A stretch of DNA of 64,000 nucleotides from Salinimicrobium sediminilitoris (GTDB lineage Bacteria > Bacteroidota > Bacteroidia > Flavobacteriales > Flavobacteriaceae), in assembly GCF_020866905.1 (NCBI RefSeq), contig NZ_JAIVCC010000005.1, positions 310,001 to 374,000 of the forward strand, given 5' to 3'. Both the position numbers and the translations under genes were made by a program. This document shows, piece by piece, positions 43,986 through 52,236 of this stretch (the stretch's first letter is position 1; the number at the start of each line of letters is the position of its first letter). The notes under the pieces were generated by a model. That model saw only the letters and a program-made list of their open reading frames with translations, was not told where the DNA came from and did not search any database.

Positions 43986-45347
43986 ATGAAAAAATGTCTT
44001 TACATAATCCCATTTTTGACCCTGCTGCCGGTGGGAAGCTTTTCCTATGCCCAGGAGAAACAGAAGCCGGTGGTGGAAATGGCCCAGGATGACCTGGGAA
44101 ATGTAACAGATGCTTTTCAGGAACATTTTTTTGAAGCTCTTAAGCAAAAGGCGATTGAGAATCATGAGAAGGCTATAGATGCATTAGTGCAAGCCCTCGC
44201 ATTAAAACCCGATGAGCCTGTAGTTTATCTTGAGCTGGGCAAAAATTATAATGCTCTTGGTCAATATTCCCAGGCTGCAGTGTATCTGGAAAAAGGCCGG
44301 AAAGCAGTTCCTAAAAATGAGGGAATTCTGGAAGAACTTTATACCACATATTTTCAAAGTAAGGAATATGATAGAGCTCTACCTGTGGTAAAGGATTTGG
44401 CAAGGCTGAATCCTGCTTTTTCCGAAGATCTGGTAAATCTGTATATTCAGAATGAGCAGTACGAGGCAGCACTTGGTTTGCTGGACTCGCTGGATAATAC
44501 TAAAGGCTCCAGTACCTACAGGGAAAGTCTGCGGCGACAGGTTTATGCCCGCACCAATAATGTGGAGGCACAGATCAGTGATCTGCAGGAGAATATTGAA
44601 GACAATCCACAGGATGAGAAAGACTATCTCAACCTGATCTTTGTCTACAGTGAAAACGGGCAGGTGGAGAAGGCTTTTGAGACGGCAAAAGAGCTGTTGG
44701 CTATGAATCCCGATTCTGAGCTTGTCCATCTGGCCCTGTACAAGTTCTACATAGCCGGTGATGAAGCTGAAAAAGCAGTAAAATCTATGAATGTCCTGCT
44801 CAACAGTGATCAAATTGACGAGGTTACAAAATATCAGGCGCTCAATGATTTTTTAATATATGTCACCGAAAATCCTTCTTTGGAAGAAGATTTGATACAG
44901 CTGGTACAGGTATTCTCAGAAAAAGAAAACAATCTCAAGGTTTATAAGCAGTTGGGAACTTTCTTTATCGAAAAGGGAAATAAGGCAGAAGCCTTAAATT
45001 ATTACAGGACTGCTCTTGAGCATGAAAAAGATGATTTCGGATTATACCGTGATGTAATAAAACTGGAAGCTGAAGCCGCAAATTTTGAAGAGGTAAAACT
45101 ACTAAGCCAAGAAGGATTAGAGATCTTCCCGACTCAAGCCTGGCTGTTCCTTATGGAAGGCACAGCACACAACGTGCTTAAAGACTTTAAAAAAGCTGAA
45201 GAAGCGTTGCTCACCGGCCTGGATTATCTCATTGAGGATCCCGAAAACGAAAAGGAATTTTACAGGCAGTTAGCTGTGACATATAATGGTCTCAATCAAG
45301 CCCAGAAAGCTGAAGAGGCTTTAAAAAAAGCTGAAAAAATAAATTAA
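43986..45347 (+). CDS. Exported tetratricopeptide repeat protein
   Basis: A 453-residue protein with a signal peptide (MKKCLYIIPFLTLLPVGSFSYAQEK). At least eight TPR units follow, for example AIDALVQALALKPDEPVVYLELGKNYNALGQYSQAAVYLEKG and LKVYKQLGTFFIEKGNKAEALNYYRTAL. It probably scaffolds envelope assembly in the periplasm. The gene begins 22 bases after the nucleotidyltransferase stop and ends seven bases before the DUF4292-type gene, suggesting one operon. Confidence 0.85.
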   Translation: MKKCLYIIPFLTLLPVGSFSYAQEKQKPVVEMAQDDLGNVTDAFQEHFFEALKQKAIENHEKAIDALVQALALKPDEPVVYLELGKNYNALGQYSQAAVYLEKGRKAVPKNEGILEELYTTYFQSKEYDRALPVVKDLARLNPAFSEDLVNLYIQNEQYEAALGLLDSLDNTKGSSTYRESLRRQVYARTNNVEAQISDLQENIEDNPQDEKDYLNLIFVYSENGQVEKAFETAKELLAMNPDSELVHLALYKFYIAGDEAEKAVKSMNVLLNSDQIDEVTKYQALNDFLIYVTENPSLEEDLIQLVQVFSEKENNLKVYKQLGTFFIEKGNKAEALNYYRTALEHEKDDFGLYRDVIKLEAEAANFEEVKLLSQEGLEIFPTQAWLFLMEGTAHNVLKDFKKAEEALLTGLDYLIEDPENEKEFYRQLAVTYNGLNQAQKAEEALKKAEKIN

Positions 45348-45353
45348 AACTGA

Positions 45354-46136
45354 ATGACCTACAAACGGATTATCCCCCTGCTTCTCTTAATTCTAATTCT
45401 TTTCTCCTCATGTGGTGGGGCAAGAAAAGCTAAAATGGGCACTGTAGCTCCCGAAGATGCTGCTGTTGCGGCCGTAGTTAACCAACACTATGATAATGAG
45501 GTTAAATTTGAAACCTTACAGGGGAAGCTTGGGTTGAATTATCAAACTGAAGAAAGAAGCCAGAGTGTAACTGTGAACTTCAGGATGAAAAAGGATGATA
45601 CTATCTGGATGAGCGGACAACTACTTGGAATTCCGCTGGCGAAGGTAATGATCACTCCTAATTCGGTTCAGTTTTATGAGAAAATTACAAAAACTTACTT
45701 CAATGGAGATTTCAGTTTATTGAGCGATTTGTTGGGGACTCCGCTGGATTACCAAAAGGTTCAGAATCTATTGCTGGGGCAAACCATTTACGACCTTAGA
45801 GATGAAAGATATAAGTTGACAGAATCTGCCCGGGGTTATCAACTACAGCCTGTTCAGGAGAATTTTCTTAAGCGTATGTTCCTGCTCGACGCGGGAAATT
45901 TCAAAGCCGTCGCACAGCAACTGGGGCAGGAGCGTGAAAACAGGAGTGTAACAGTCACTTATCCCGAATATCAAAAGGTGCAGGGACAAATTTTCCCATC
46001 GCAAATCCAGATAATTGCCACTGAAGCTGCCGATAATACAAGAATTGACATGAGCTTTAGAAACATTGAATTCAATGTTCCGGTTTCATTTCCTTTTTCA
46101 ATACCTTCGGGCTACGAAGAAATTAGCATAGAATGA
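45354..46136 (+). CDS. DUF4292-type lipoprotein
   Basis: A 260-residue lipoprotein (signal MTYKRIIPLLLLILILFSSC, Cys 20). Its region VKFETLQGKLGLNYQTEERSQSVTVNFRMKKDDTIWMSGQLLGIPLAKVMITPNSVQFYEKITKTYFNGDF resembles the LolB/LolA-like beta sheet of DUF4292. In other Bacteroidota it sits before EnvC-like genes as here. It may shuttle or bind lipid in the periplasm; unproven. It overlaps the EnvC-like gene by four bases. Confidence 0.82.
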   Translation: MTYKRIIPLLLLILILFSSCGGARKAKMGTVAPEDAAVAAVVNQHYDNEVKFETLQGKLGLNYQTEERSQSVTVNFRMKKDDTIWMSGQLLGIPLAKVMITPNSVQFYEKITKTYFNGDFSLLSDLLGTPLDYQKVQNLLLGQTIYDLRDERYKLTESARGYQLQPVQENFLKRMFLLDAGNFKAVAQQLGQERENRSVTVTYPEYQKVQGQIFPSQIQIIATEAADNTRIDMSFRNIEFNVPVSFPFSIPSGYEEISIE

Positions 46137-47356
46137 AGATAAAGGTTCTACTACGACTTGCCTTTTTTGCAGGATTTTTATTGTTGAGTCTCCATGGCTT
46201 TGCCCAGGAAAATAAGCGGGAGGAGCTCGAACAGCGTAGGCTGGAGTTACAGCAAGAGATCAAGAGGATTAATTCTCTGCGTACTTCAAATCTTCAAAAG
46301 CAAAAGTCCATACTTACCGAGGTAGAAGACCTCGACCAGCAAATTCGTACTACAGAAAACCTTATTCGGGTAACAAATCAACAGGCGAATTTACTCACCC
46401 GTGAGATCAATACTAATCAAAATAAAATTGGAGAGCTTCGCAAGGAGCTGGAGCAGCTCAAGGAAGACTACAGCAAAATGATCAGCCGGTCTTATAAAAG
46501 TAAATCTCAGCAAAGCAGGATCATGTTCCTTCTTTCCTCGGAAAACTTTTTGCAAGCCTATAAAAGACTTCAGTATATGAAGCAGTATGCCAATTACAGG
46601 CATCAACAAGGGGAGGAGATAAAGATTCGTACAGGAGAGCTTCAGGAGCTTAATCAAAGTCTGGCAGAACAGAAGAAGGCTAAGGACAAACTTATTGCTG
46701 AAAACCGTCAAACCCGGGCACAACTTGATAAGAGCAGAAAACAGCAGCAGGGACTAATTGCCGAAGTTCGTAAGAAGGAGGGTCAGTTTGCCTCGCAGTT
46801 GCGTAAAAAGCAGCAGGAAATAAATGCTATTGACCGTGAGATTGAAAGAATAATTGAGGAAGCCATTGCGGCAAACAATAAAGCCGAGGGTTCTACTTCC
46901 AGGAGCGTCTTCAAACTAACCCCGGAGGCAAAAGCCCTTGCCGCCGATTTTGAAAAGAATAAAGGACAATTGCCGTGGCCCGTGCGGACCGGAACCGTTG
47001 TTTTACGATTTGGAACTCAGCCTCACCCCATTGTGAAAACGGCTACTATGAACAGCAACGGAGTAAGGATCGCTACAGATCCGAATACAAAAGCCAGGGC
47101 CGTTTTTGGAGGTACTGTGAGTGAGATCATTGCGGTAAAGGGATCCAGTCTTATGGTCATGGTTAGACATGGTGACTACATTACAATTTATAACCACTTG
47201 GAATCTGTTGATGTTCGCAAAGGACAGCAGGTTGCTCTGGGCCAGGATCTTGGGGACATTGCGATAAACAAGACCGACGGGAGAACCACCCTGTACTTCG
47301 TGATGTACAAAAACAATCAAAAGTTAAATCCTGAGGAATGGATCTATCAGATGTAA
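46133..47356 (+). CDS. EnvC-like murein hydrolase activator with degenerate LytM domain
   Basis: A 407-residue protein with a signal peptide (about 1-24), a coiled coil (about 25-250) and a C-terminal LytM domain (about 285-407). The zinc ligands of M23 peptidases are missing: the expected HxxxD segment reads SNGVRIA, and the expected HxH is replaced by TLYFVMY. It should therefore activate amidases rather than cut peptidoglycan, as for E. coli EnvC. The M23 gene at 8724 retains the ligands, so the two have distinct jobs. Confidence 0.9.
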   Translation: MKIKVLLRLAFFAGFLLLSLHGFAQENKREELEQRRLELQQEIKRINSLRTSNLQKQKSILTEVEDLDQQIRTTENLIRVTNQQANLLTREINTNQNKIGELRKELEQLKEDYSKMISRSYKSKSQQSRIMFLLSSENFLQAYKRLQYMKQYANYRHQQGEEIKIRTGELQELNQSLAEQKKAKDKLIAENRQTRAQLDKSRKQQQGLIAEVRKKEGQFASQLRKKQQEINAIDREIERIIEEAIAANNKAEGSTSRSVFKLTPEAKALAADFEKNKGQLPWPVRTGTVVLRFGTQPHPIVKTATMNSNGVRIATDPNTKARAVFGGTVSEIIAVKGSSLMVMVRHGDYITIYNHLESVDVRKGQQVALGQDLGDIAINKTDGRTTLYFVMYKNNQKLNPEEWIYQM

Positions 47357-47359
47357 TTT

Positions 47360-47409
47360 TTGAAAGAGTCAAGAATCAAGACATGAGAGCCAAGACTCAT
47401 AGGAGTGAA
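47360..47409. repeat. Intergenic AGTCAAGAATCAAGACATGAGAG heptad-like repeat
   Basis: AGTCAAGAATCAAGAC and AGCCAAGACTCA form loosely repeated seven-base units directly downstream of the EnvC-like gene. No open frame or T-run is present. Confidence 0.5.
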
Positions 47410-47464
47410 GGAAGACTTTACAACACGTTTAGAACATAAAAAAATCCGGTAGGTTCTGTATTTT

Positions 47465-47540
47465 AGCTCCGGAGAAGCGACATATTTCTGGAAACGGAAT
47501 CAAAGGAAACCAGGGGCTCCGGAGGAGCGGTATAAAAATT
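47465..47540. repeat. Two copies of a CTCCGGAGRAGCG intergenic element
   Basis: AGCTCCGGAGAAGCGACATATTT (from 47465) and GGCTCCGGAGGAGCGGTATAAA (from 47515) are two related copies 50 bases apart. The CTCCGGAG core is self-complementary. Short elements of this kind are repeated across Bacteroidota genomes, from general knowledge; their role is unclear. Confidence 0.55.
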
Positions 47541-47588
47541 TCTTGAGGTTTAAGATTATAGCCCTACCTAATGTGATTTAATAATCAT

Positions 47589-48104
47589 CTAAGAATTTAC
47601 AAACAACGCCTTAAGCTCAGTTGCATCAGCCGGCTTCATTTTCCCAGCTAATACAAGACTAAGTTGTTTGCGGCGCAAAGCTGCATCGTAACGTTGCTTT
47701 TCCAGTTCAGTTTCGGGTTCCAGGGGAGGAATACTTACAGGAGTTCCAGTCTCATCAACAGCAACGAAAGTATAAATGGCTTCGTTGGCTTTGCTGCGTC
47801 GCCCACTCTCACGATCCTCTACCCAAACATCAATATAGATTTCCATTGAAGATTTAAAGGCCCTTGAAACTTTGGCTTCCACGGTTACCACACTTCCCAG
47901 AGGTACTGCTTTATTAAAAGCTACATGATTGACCGAGGCGGTAACTACAATTCGGCGGCTGTGCCTACGGGCAGCAATACTGGCTGCGCGATCCATGCGG
48001 GCGAGTAGTTCCCCTCCAAAAAGGTTGTTTAAAGGATTGGTTTCGCTTGGGAGAACAAGGTCTGTAAGGGTAGTTTTAGATTCTTCGGGAGTTCTGGCTT
48101 GCAT
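47589..48104 (-). CDS. Acyl-CoA thioesterase (hotdog fold)
   Basis: A 171-residue hotdog protein of the YciA/BACH group. ETNPLNNLFGGELLARMDRAASIAARRHS holds the catalytic Asp region and HVAFNKAVPLGSVVTVEAKVSRAFKSSMEIYIDVWVED is the second strand set. It hydrolyses acyl-CoA. A perfect -7 box TACCTTTG lies at 48119-48126 on the minus strand. Monocistronic. Confidence 0.92.
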   Translation of the reverse strand: MQARTPEESKTTLTDLVLPSETNPLNNLFGGELLARMDRAASIAARRHSRRIVVTASVNHVAFNKAVPLGSVVTVEAKVSRAFKSSMEIYIDVWVEDRESGRRSKANEAIYTFVAVDETGTPVSIPPLEPETELEKQRYDAALRRKQLSLVLAGKMKPADATELKALFVNS

Positions 48105-48118
48105 TTCTGAATTTTCGG

Positions 48119-48126
48119 CAAAGGTA
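48119..48126 (-). promoter_or_regulatory. -7 box TACCTTTG upstream of the thioesterase gene
   Basis: Minus-strand TAnnTTTG match 15 bases before the ATG at 48104. Confidence 0.45.
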
Positions 48127-48327
48127 AGCCGCTTAGGATTAAAAAAGACTTAAGAGCTTATTAAAAAGTAAGTAGGGGATTATTTATTGGGTAATAATGA
48201 CTCTAAAGGCTAAGTCATTTAACCTGGAGTACAAAAAAGCAAAGGAATAAAACATTGTTTACAGCCGAAATGAGTTAACCTGAATTTCTTTTACTGCTAA
48301 TTAATAAAATAAGAAAGGTAAATTGAT

Positions 48328-49257
48328 TTACAGTTTTTCCACAAGTAGCCAGGCTCCGGGATTTGTCTTTTTCACCCTGTAAAGCTCATTTATAGCATCT
48401 CTGCGGCTTTCGTGGCTGCTTGATAAAACCTGGTGAAGACCGAATCTGTTTTCACCAATCTGTCTGGCTTTAAAGCCCTGTGCTTTTAATTCCTCAACTG
48501 CTTTTGCAGCGTTCTCGGATTCTCTAAAGGCACCTGCAACAATATGGAAATCTCCTGTTTGTTTTGAAACCTTTAATGTAACGGCAGGAAGAGGGTTGTC
48601 TATGACAAAAGTAGCTTGCTGGATTTGACTTTCAAGTTTGGAAACAGCTTTTTGTTGTTCAGCAATATTGTGTTCGCTAACCTGATCGGTATAAATATTA
48701 AATCCGGCAGCACCGCTAAGTCCGATAGCAAGAAGGCCCACAGCTGCGTACTTCAACCAGCGTCCCGATCTTCTTTCGGGAGTAAAGGCAACCGGAGCTT
48801 TTTCTTCCAGTTCTTCAGCCTGTTGTTTGTATACTTCTCTGGAAACAGTAGTTCTTGTAAAGGAACTCAGTCCAAATGCTTCTTTAAGGAAATTTGTTTG
48901 TGCAGCAGGTTCAAATTGTAGTTTCTCACCTTCATTCAAGGTAAAAGAACCTACATTTTCAAAACTCACTGTTCTGTTCTTTTCCAGTACAAGCTCGAGT
49001 TCGTGAACAAAGTGATTGATCTGTTCAATAGCAGCATCATAAGAAACTTTTTCAGCCTCCATGATGTAGTTCGCCAAAAGACCGTCGTTCTTAACCAATT
49101 GACGGTTAAAAGAAACTGTTTTTTTGGGAGGGTAAAACTCCTGAGTCGATTGATGGATGCCTGCCGAATGCTGTTGAGTGATAAAAGCTCCAAATCCCGG
49201 AAGGATCACGCATTCGTAACGGTATAATAGATCGTGGATGTAATTTGCTACTGCCAT
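48328..49257 (-). CDS. HU-like (CCDC81-type) DNA-binding/SPOR membrane protein
   Basis: A 309-residue protein. Residues 1-125 form a tandem HU/IHF-like region of the CCDC81 type: YIHDLLYRYECVILPGFGAFITQQHSA, NDGLLANYIMEAEKVSYDAAIEQINHFVHELE and TVSFENVGSFTLNEGEKLQFEP. One membrane helix lies at 169-189. A short coiled coil (193-215) leads to a SPOR domain (234-309, FHIVAGAFRESENAAKAVEELKAQGFKARQI). SPOR binds denuded septal peptidoglycan, so the protein may tether cytoplasmic DNA to the division site. I use the ATG at 49257 (MAVANYIHD). A promoter box lies so close that the mRNA may be leaderless. Confidence 0.88.
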   Translation of the reverse strand: MAVANYIHDLLYRYECVILPGFGAFITQQHSAGIHQSTQEFYPPKKTVSFNRQLVKNDGLLANYIMEAEKVSYDAAIEQINHFVHELELVLEKNRTVSFENVGSFTLNEGEKLQFEPAAQTNFLKEAFGLSSFTRTTVSREVYKQQAEELEEKAPVAFTPERRSGRWLKYAAVGLLAIGLSGAAGFNIYTDQVSEHNIAEQQKAVSKLESQIQQATFVIDNPLPAVTLKVSKQTGDFHIVAGAFRESENAAKAVEELKAQGFKARQIGENRFGLHQVLSSSHESRRDAINELYRVKKTNPGAWLLVEKL

Positions 49258-49262
49258 TGAAA

Positions 49263-49289
49263 CAAATGTAGAAATTTTTATTTTCTCAA
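49263..49289 (-). promoter_or_regulatory. Promoter of the HU/SPOR gene (TTG-N16-TACATTTG)
   Basis: On the minus strand TTG (49287-49289) and TACATTTG (49263-49270) are 16 bases apart, and the box ends six bases before the ATG at 49257. Confidence 0.5.
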
Positions 49290-49320
49290 AAAACAGGCTT
49301 TGCATATTTTATTAACAAAT

Positions 49321-49350
49321 TTTTGCTCTATTTTTCAGGCTTTAATTTTG
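49321..49350 (+). promoter_or_regulatory. Promoter of dprA (TTTTG-N17-TAATTTTG)
   Basis: TTTTG at 49321-49325 and TAATTTTG at 49343-49350, 17 bases apart, lie just before the ATG at 49353. They overlap the alternative TTG start at 49323, which makes that start unlikely. The arrangement mirrors the divergent HU/SPOR promoter. Confidence 0.45.
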
Positions 49351-49352
49351 AC

Positions 49353-50453
49353 ATGGAAGTTTCTGATTTACAGTTTGTTTTAGCCCTTCAGCACGTCCCG
49401 AATCTAGGGGATGCTTCAGCTAAAAAACTTATCCGTCACACGGGTTCTGCCGAGGCAGTTTTCAAGGAAAAAAAATCTGCCTTACTTAAAATAGATGGTA
49501 TAGGCAGTACAAAGCTCACCGATCTTTTTTCGTCTAAAAATCTTGAAGCTTCCGAAAAGGAGTTGGAGTATATCTTCAAAAATGACATTAAAACATTGTA
49601 CTTTCAGGATAAAGATTATCCCGAAAAATTAAAACATTGTTTGGATGGTCCAATTCTGCTTTTCCAACGAGGAAACATAGATCTTATCAACAAAAAAATC
49701 TTAAGCATTGTCGGCACCCGTAGGGCAACCACACACGGAGTGGCCTTTGTTGAGAAATTCATAGAAGAGCTTGCACCGCTGGACCCTGTAATAGTATCGG
49801 GTTTTGCTTATGGAATTGATATTGCTGCACAAAAGGCAGCCATGAAATACAATTTGCAAACAATTGGTTGCCTTGCTCATGGCCTAAACCAGATCTATCC
49901 CGGGGTGCATCAAAAATATATTGCAGGAGTAGAAGAAAACGGAGGGTTTCTCACCGATTTTTGGAGTACAGATATTTTTGACCGCAACAATTTTTTAAAA
50001 CGGAACCGAATAATTGCCGGGCTTAGTGAGGCTACTGTCGTTATAGAAAGTGCCGAAAAAGGAGGTTCCCTGGTAACTGCCGATATTGCAAATTCCTATA
50101 ACCGGGAAGTTTTTGCAGTGCCCGGTCGTCCTACAGACCTGCAGAGCAAAGGCTGCAACATGCTTATTAAATCCCAGCAGGCTCATGTGTTAACCTCTGC
50201 TGCAGATGTTGCCTATATACTTAATTGGTTACCGGATTCTAAATCCAAACCTGTCCAAAAACAGCTTTTTGTAGAGCTTGAGGAGGAGGAAGAGGAGCTT
50301 TATGACTATTTAAAAGACAGAGGCAGGGAACAGCTCGATCTCATTGCCCTCAATTGTAGTATTCCCACCTTCAAGGCCGCAAGCCTTTTGCTCAACATGG
50401 AACTTAAAGGAGTAGTGCGGCCTTTGCCGGGAAAATTATTTGAAGCAGTCTAA
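49353..50453 (+). CDS. dprA: DNA-processing protein DprA
   Basis: A 366-residue protein with an N-terminal helical (SAM-like) region, then the Rossmann-like DprA core: SIVGTRRATTHG, VSGFAYGIDIAAQKAAM, GCLAHGLNQIYP, FLKRNRIIAGLSEATVVIESAEKGGSLVTADIA and FAVPGRPTD. A short winged helix ends it. It binds single-stranded DNA and loads RecA during transformation; recA is about 4 kb away in this window. The ATG at 49353 is preferred. It overlaps the end of the convergent trpS gene by four bases. Confidence 0.95.
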   Translation: MEVSDLQFVLALQHVPNLGDASAKKLIRHTGSAEAVFKEKKSALLKIDGIGSTKLTDLFSSKNLEASEKELEYIFKNDIKTLYFQDKDYPEKLKHCLDGPILLFQRGNIDLINKKILSIVGTRRATTHGVAFVEKFIEELAPLDPVIVSGFAYGIDIAAQKAAMKYNLQTIGCLAHGLNQIYPGVHQKYIAGVEENGGFLTDFWSTDIFDRNNFLKRNRIIAGLSEATVVIESAEKGGSLVTADIANSYNREVFAVPGRPTDLQSKGCNMLIKSQQAHVLTSAADVAYILNWLPDSKSKPVQKQLFVELEEEEEELYDYLKDRGREQLDLIALNCSIPTFKAASLLLNMELKGVVRPLPGKLFEAV

Positions 50454-51418
50454 TATCCTAACTTCTTTCTAACTCTGTTTAATACCTCATGGGCTACTTT
50501 TCGTGCCTTTTCTGCTCCTACCTCAAGTGCCTCTTCAATTTTTTCAGGATTTTCCATATAATAATTGTACTGGGCACGTTCTTTTTCAAAGCGGGTGATC
50601 AAGAGCTCGTATAATGCCTGTTTGGCGTGACCATAACCAAAACCGCCTGCTTCATACTTTTGTCGCATCTCCGCAGTTTGCTCTTTGGTAGCTACCAATT
50701 TGTAAATATTGAAAACATTATCTGTATCTGGATCCTTTGGGTCCTCCAGGGCAGTACTATCTGTTTGAATACCCATGATCTGCTTTCTAAGCTGCTTGTC
50801 GGGCAGGAAGAGGTTGATGATATTGCCTTTAGACTTGCTCATCTTTTCGCCGTCTGTTCCCGGTACATACATAGTTTCTTCAGAAACACGGGCATCGGGC
50901 ATTACAAATGTTTCTCCCATTTTTGCATGGAAGCGGGAAGCCACATCCCTTGTCATTTCCAGGTGTTGTAATTGATCTTTCCCTACCGGCACAATTTCGG
51001 CATCATACAAAAGAATATCTGCAGCCATTAAAATAGGATAGTCGAAAAGCCCTGCATTCACGTCTTCAAGTCTGTCGGCTTTATCTTTAAAAGAATGGGC
51101 CAGGGTCAACCTTTGATATGGAAAAAAACAATTGAGGTACCAGGTAAGCTCTGTCACCTGTGCAATATCGCTTTGTCTGTAGAATACCGTTTTGTCAACA
51201 TCAAGACCAAAAGCCAGCCAGGTTGCTGCCGTAGAGAGTGTATTTTCCCTTAGGATTTTGGGATCTTTTATTTGGGTGAGGGTATGGAGATTTGCTATAA
51301 ATAAGAATGAATCGTTCTTTGGGTTGTTTGCCATTTCCACGGCTGGAATAATAGCTCCTAAAATGTTTCCAAGGTGAGGAGTACCGGTACTTTGTACTCC
51401 CGTAAGTATTCTTGACAT
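50450..51418 (-). CDS. trpS: Tryptophan--tRNA ligase
   Basis: A 322-residue class I synthetase. The HIGH-like motif is GTPHLGNILG near the N-terminus and the KMSKS motif is in EKMSKSKGNIINLF. Tryptophan-pocket sequence VFYRQSDIAQVTELTWYLNCFFPYQRLTLAHSFKDK is present. I use the ATG at 51418 (MSRILTGVQ), as the longer form from 51469 would overlap its own promoter. Confidence 0.97.
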   Translation of the reverse strand: MSRILTGVQSTGTPHLGNILGAIIPAVEMANNPKNDSFLFIANLHTLTQIKDPKILRENTLSTAATWLAFGLDVDKTVFYRQSDIAQVTELTWYLNCFFPYQRLTLAHSFKDKADRLEDVNAGLFDYPILMAADILLYDAEIVPVGKDQLQHLEMTRDVASRFHAKMGETFVMPDARVSEETMYVPGTDGEKMSKSKGNIINLFLPDKQLRKQIMGIQTDSTALEDPKDPDTDNVFNIYKLVATKEQTAEMRQKYEAGGFGYGHAKQALYELLITRFEKERAQYNYYMENPEKIEEALEVGAEKARKVAHEVLNRVRKKLGY

Positions 51419-51438
51419 TGGCTTTTTGTATTTTTCTA

Positions 51439-51469
51439 CAAAGGTATCTTTTTTAAGGAATACCTTCAA
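51439..51469 (-). promoter_or_regulatory. Promoter of trpS (TTG-N20-TACCTTTG)
   Basis: Minus-strand TTG (51467-51469) and TACCTTTG (51439-51446) are 20 bases apart, a good match to the Bacteroidota consensus. The -7 box ends 21 bases before the ATG at 51418. Confidence 0.6.
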
Positions 51470-51479
51470 TTCAATTCCT

Positions 51480-51487
51480 TACTTTTG
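51480..51487 (+). promoter_or_regulatory. -7 box TACTTTTG directly upstream of the PlsC-like gene
   Basis: The box ends six bases before the ATG at 51493, so transcription would begin at or next to the start codon. Confidence 0.45.
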
Positions 51488-51492
51488 GCCAC

Positions 51493-52236
51493 ATGCTCAT
51501 ACTTAGGTCTTTCCTGGTTGTCTTGTGGAGAATATGGTTCTACATCTTGATGGCCATTCCCATAATTGTATTTTTTCCGTTTTTACTGTTGTTTACTTCC
51601 CGCACGAAGTTCTATCCGCAATTTTTTATGATCGCCCGCTGGTGGGCCTTGTTTATTCTTTATGGAATGGGATTTTATCCGAAGATCAAACGGGAACAGA
51701 AACTGGTAAAAGGTGAGAGCTACATGCTTGTAGCCAATCATACGTCGATGACCGATATTATGCTCATGCTTGCGGTTGTGAAGAGTCCCTTTGTTTTTGT
51801 CGGAAAAAAAGAGCTGGTTAAAATTCCCCTTTTTGGATACTTTTATAAACGCACCTGTATTTTAGTTGACCGCGGAAATCAAAGAAGCCGGAAAGAAGTT
51901 TTTGATAGCGCTCAACGCAGACTAAACAATGGTACCAGTATTTGCATTTTTCCTGAAGGTGGCGTGCCCGCAGATACGTCGCTCCTTCTCGATACTTTCA
52001 AAGACGGAGCTTTTAGATTAGCCATTGCGCATCAAATCCCTATTGTACCTCTGGTATTCTATGATAATAAAAAGCGGTTTCCATATATTTTCACAAAAGG
52101 AAGTCCCGGAAGAATGAGAGTGAAAATCAAAGAATTTTTACCTACACAAGGCCTGGGGCAAGAGAATAAAAAGGAAATCAGAGAAAAGACCTGGAATATT
52201 ATCCAACAGGAATTATTAGATGATCAACGGGCTTAA
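51493..52236 (+). CDS. 1-acyl-sn-glycerol-3-phosphate acyltransferase (PlsC-like)
   Basis: A 247-residue membrane acyltransferase. Two N-terminal hydrophobic segments (about 1-30 and 45-60) precede the catalytic NHTSMTDIML (HxxxxD, about 81-86). The glycerol-phosphate site FPEGGVPADT (about 155-164) replaces the usual FPEGTRS but keeps the family spacing. It makes phosphatidic acid from lysophosphatidic acid; a different acyl acceptor such as an ornithine lipid cannot be excluded. Its end overlaps the convergent barrel gene by four bases. Confidence 0.9.
   Translation: MLILRSFLVVLWRIWFYILMAIPIIVFFPFLLLFTSRTKFYPQFFMIARWWALFILYGMGFYPKIKREQKLVKGESYMLVANHTSMTDIMLMLAVVKSPFVFVGKKELVKIPLFGYFYKRTCILVDRGNQRSRKEVFDSAQRRLNNGTSICIFPEGGVPADTSLLLDTFKDGAFRLAIAHQIPIVPLVFYDNKKRFPYIFTKGSPGRMRVKIKEFLPTQGLGQENKKEIREKTWNIIQQELLDDQRA

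Noticed and set aside
49323-49352. Earlier TTG start for dprA
   Set aside because: The extra residues overlap a promoter-like element and add a non-conserved hydrophobic stretch.
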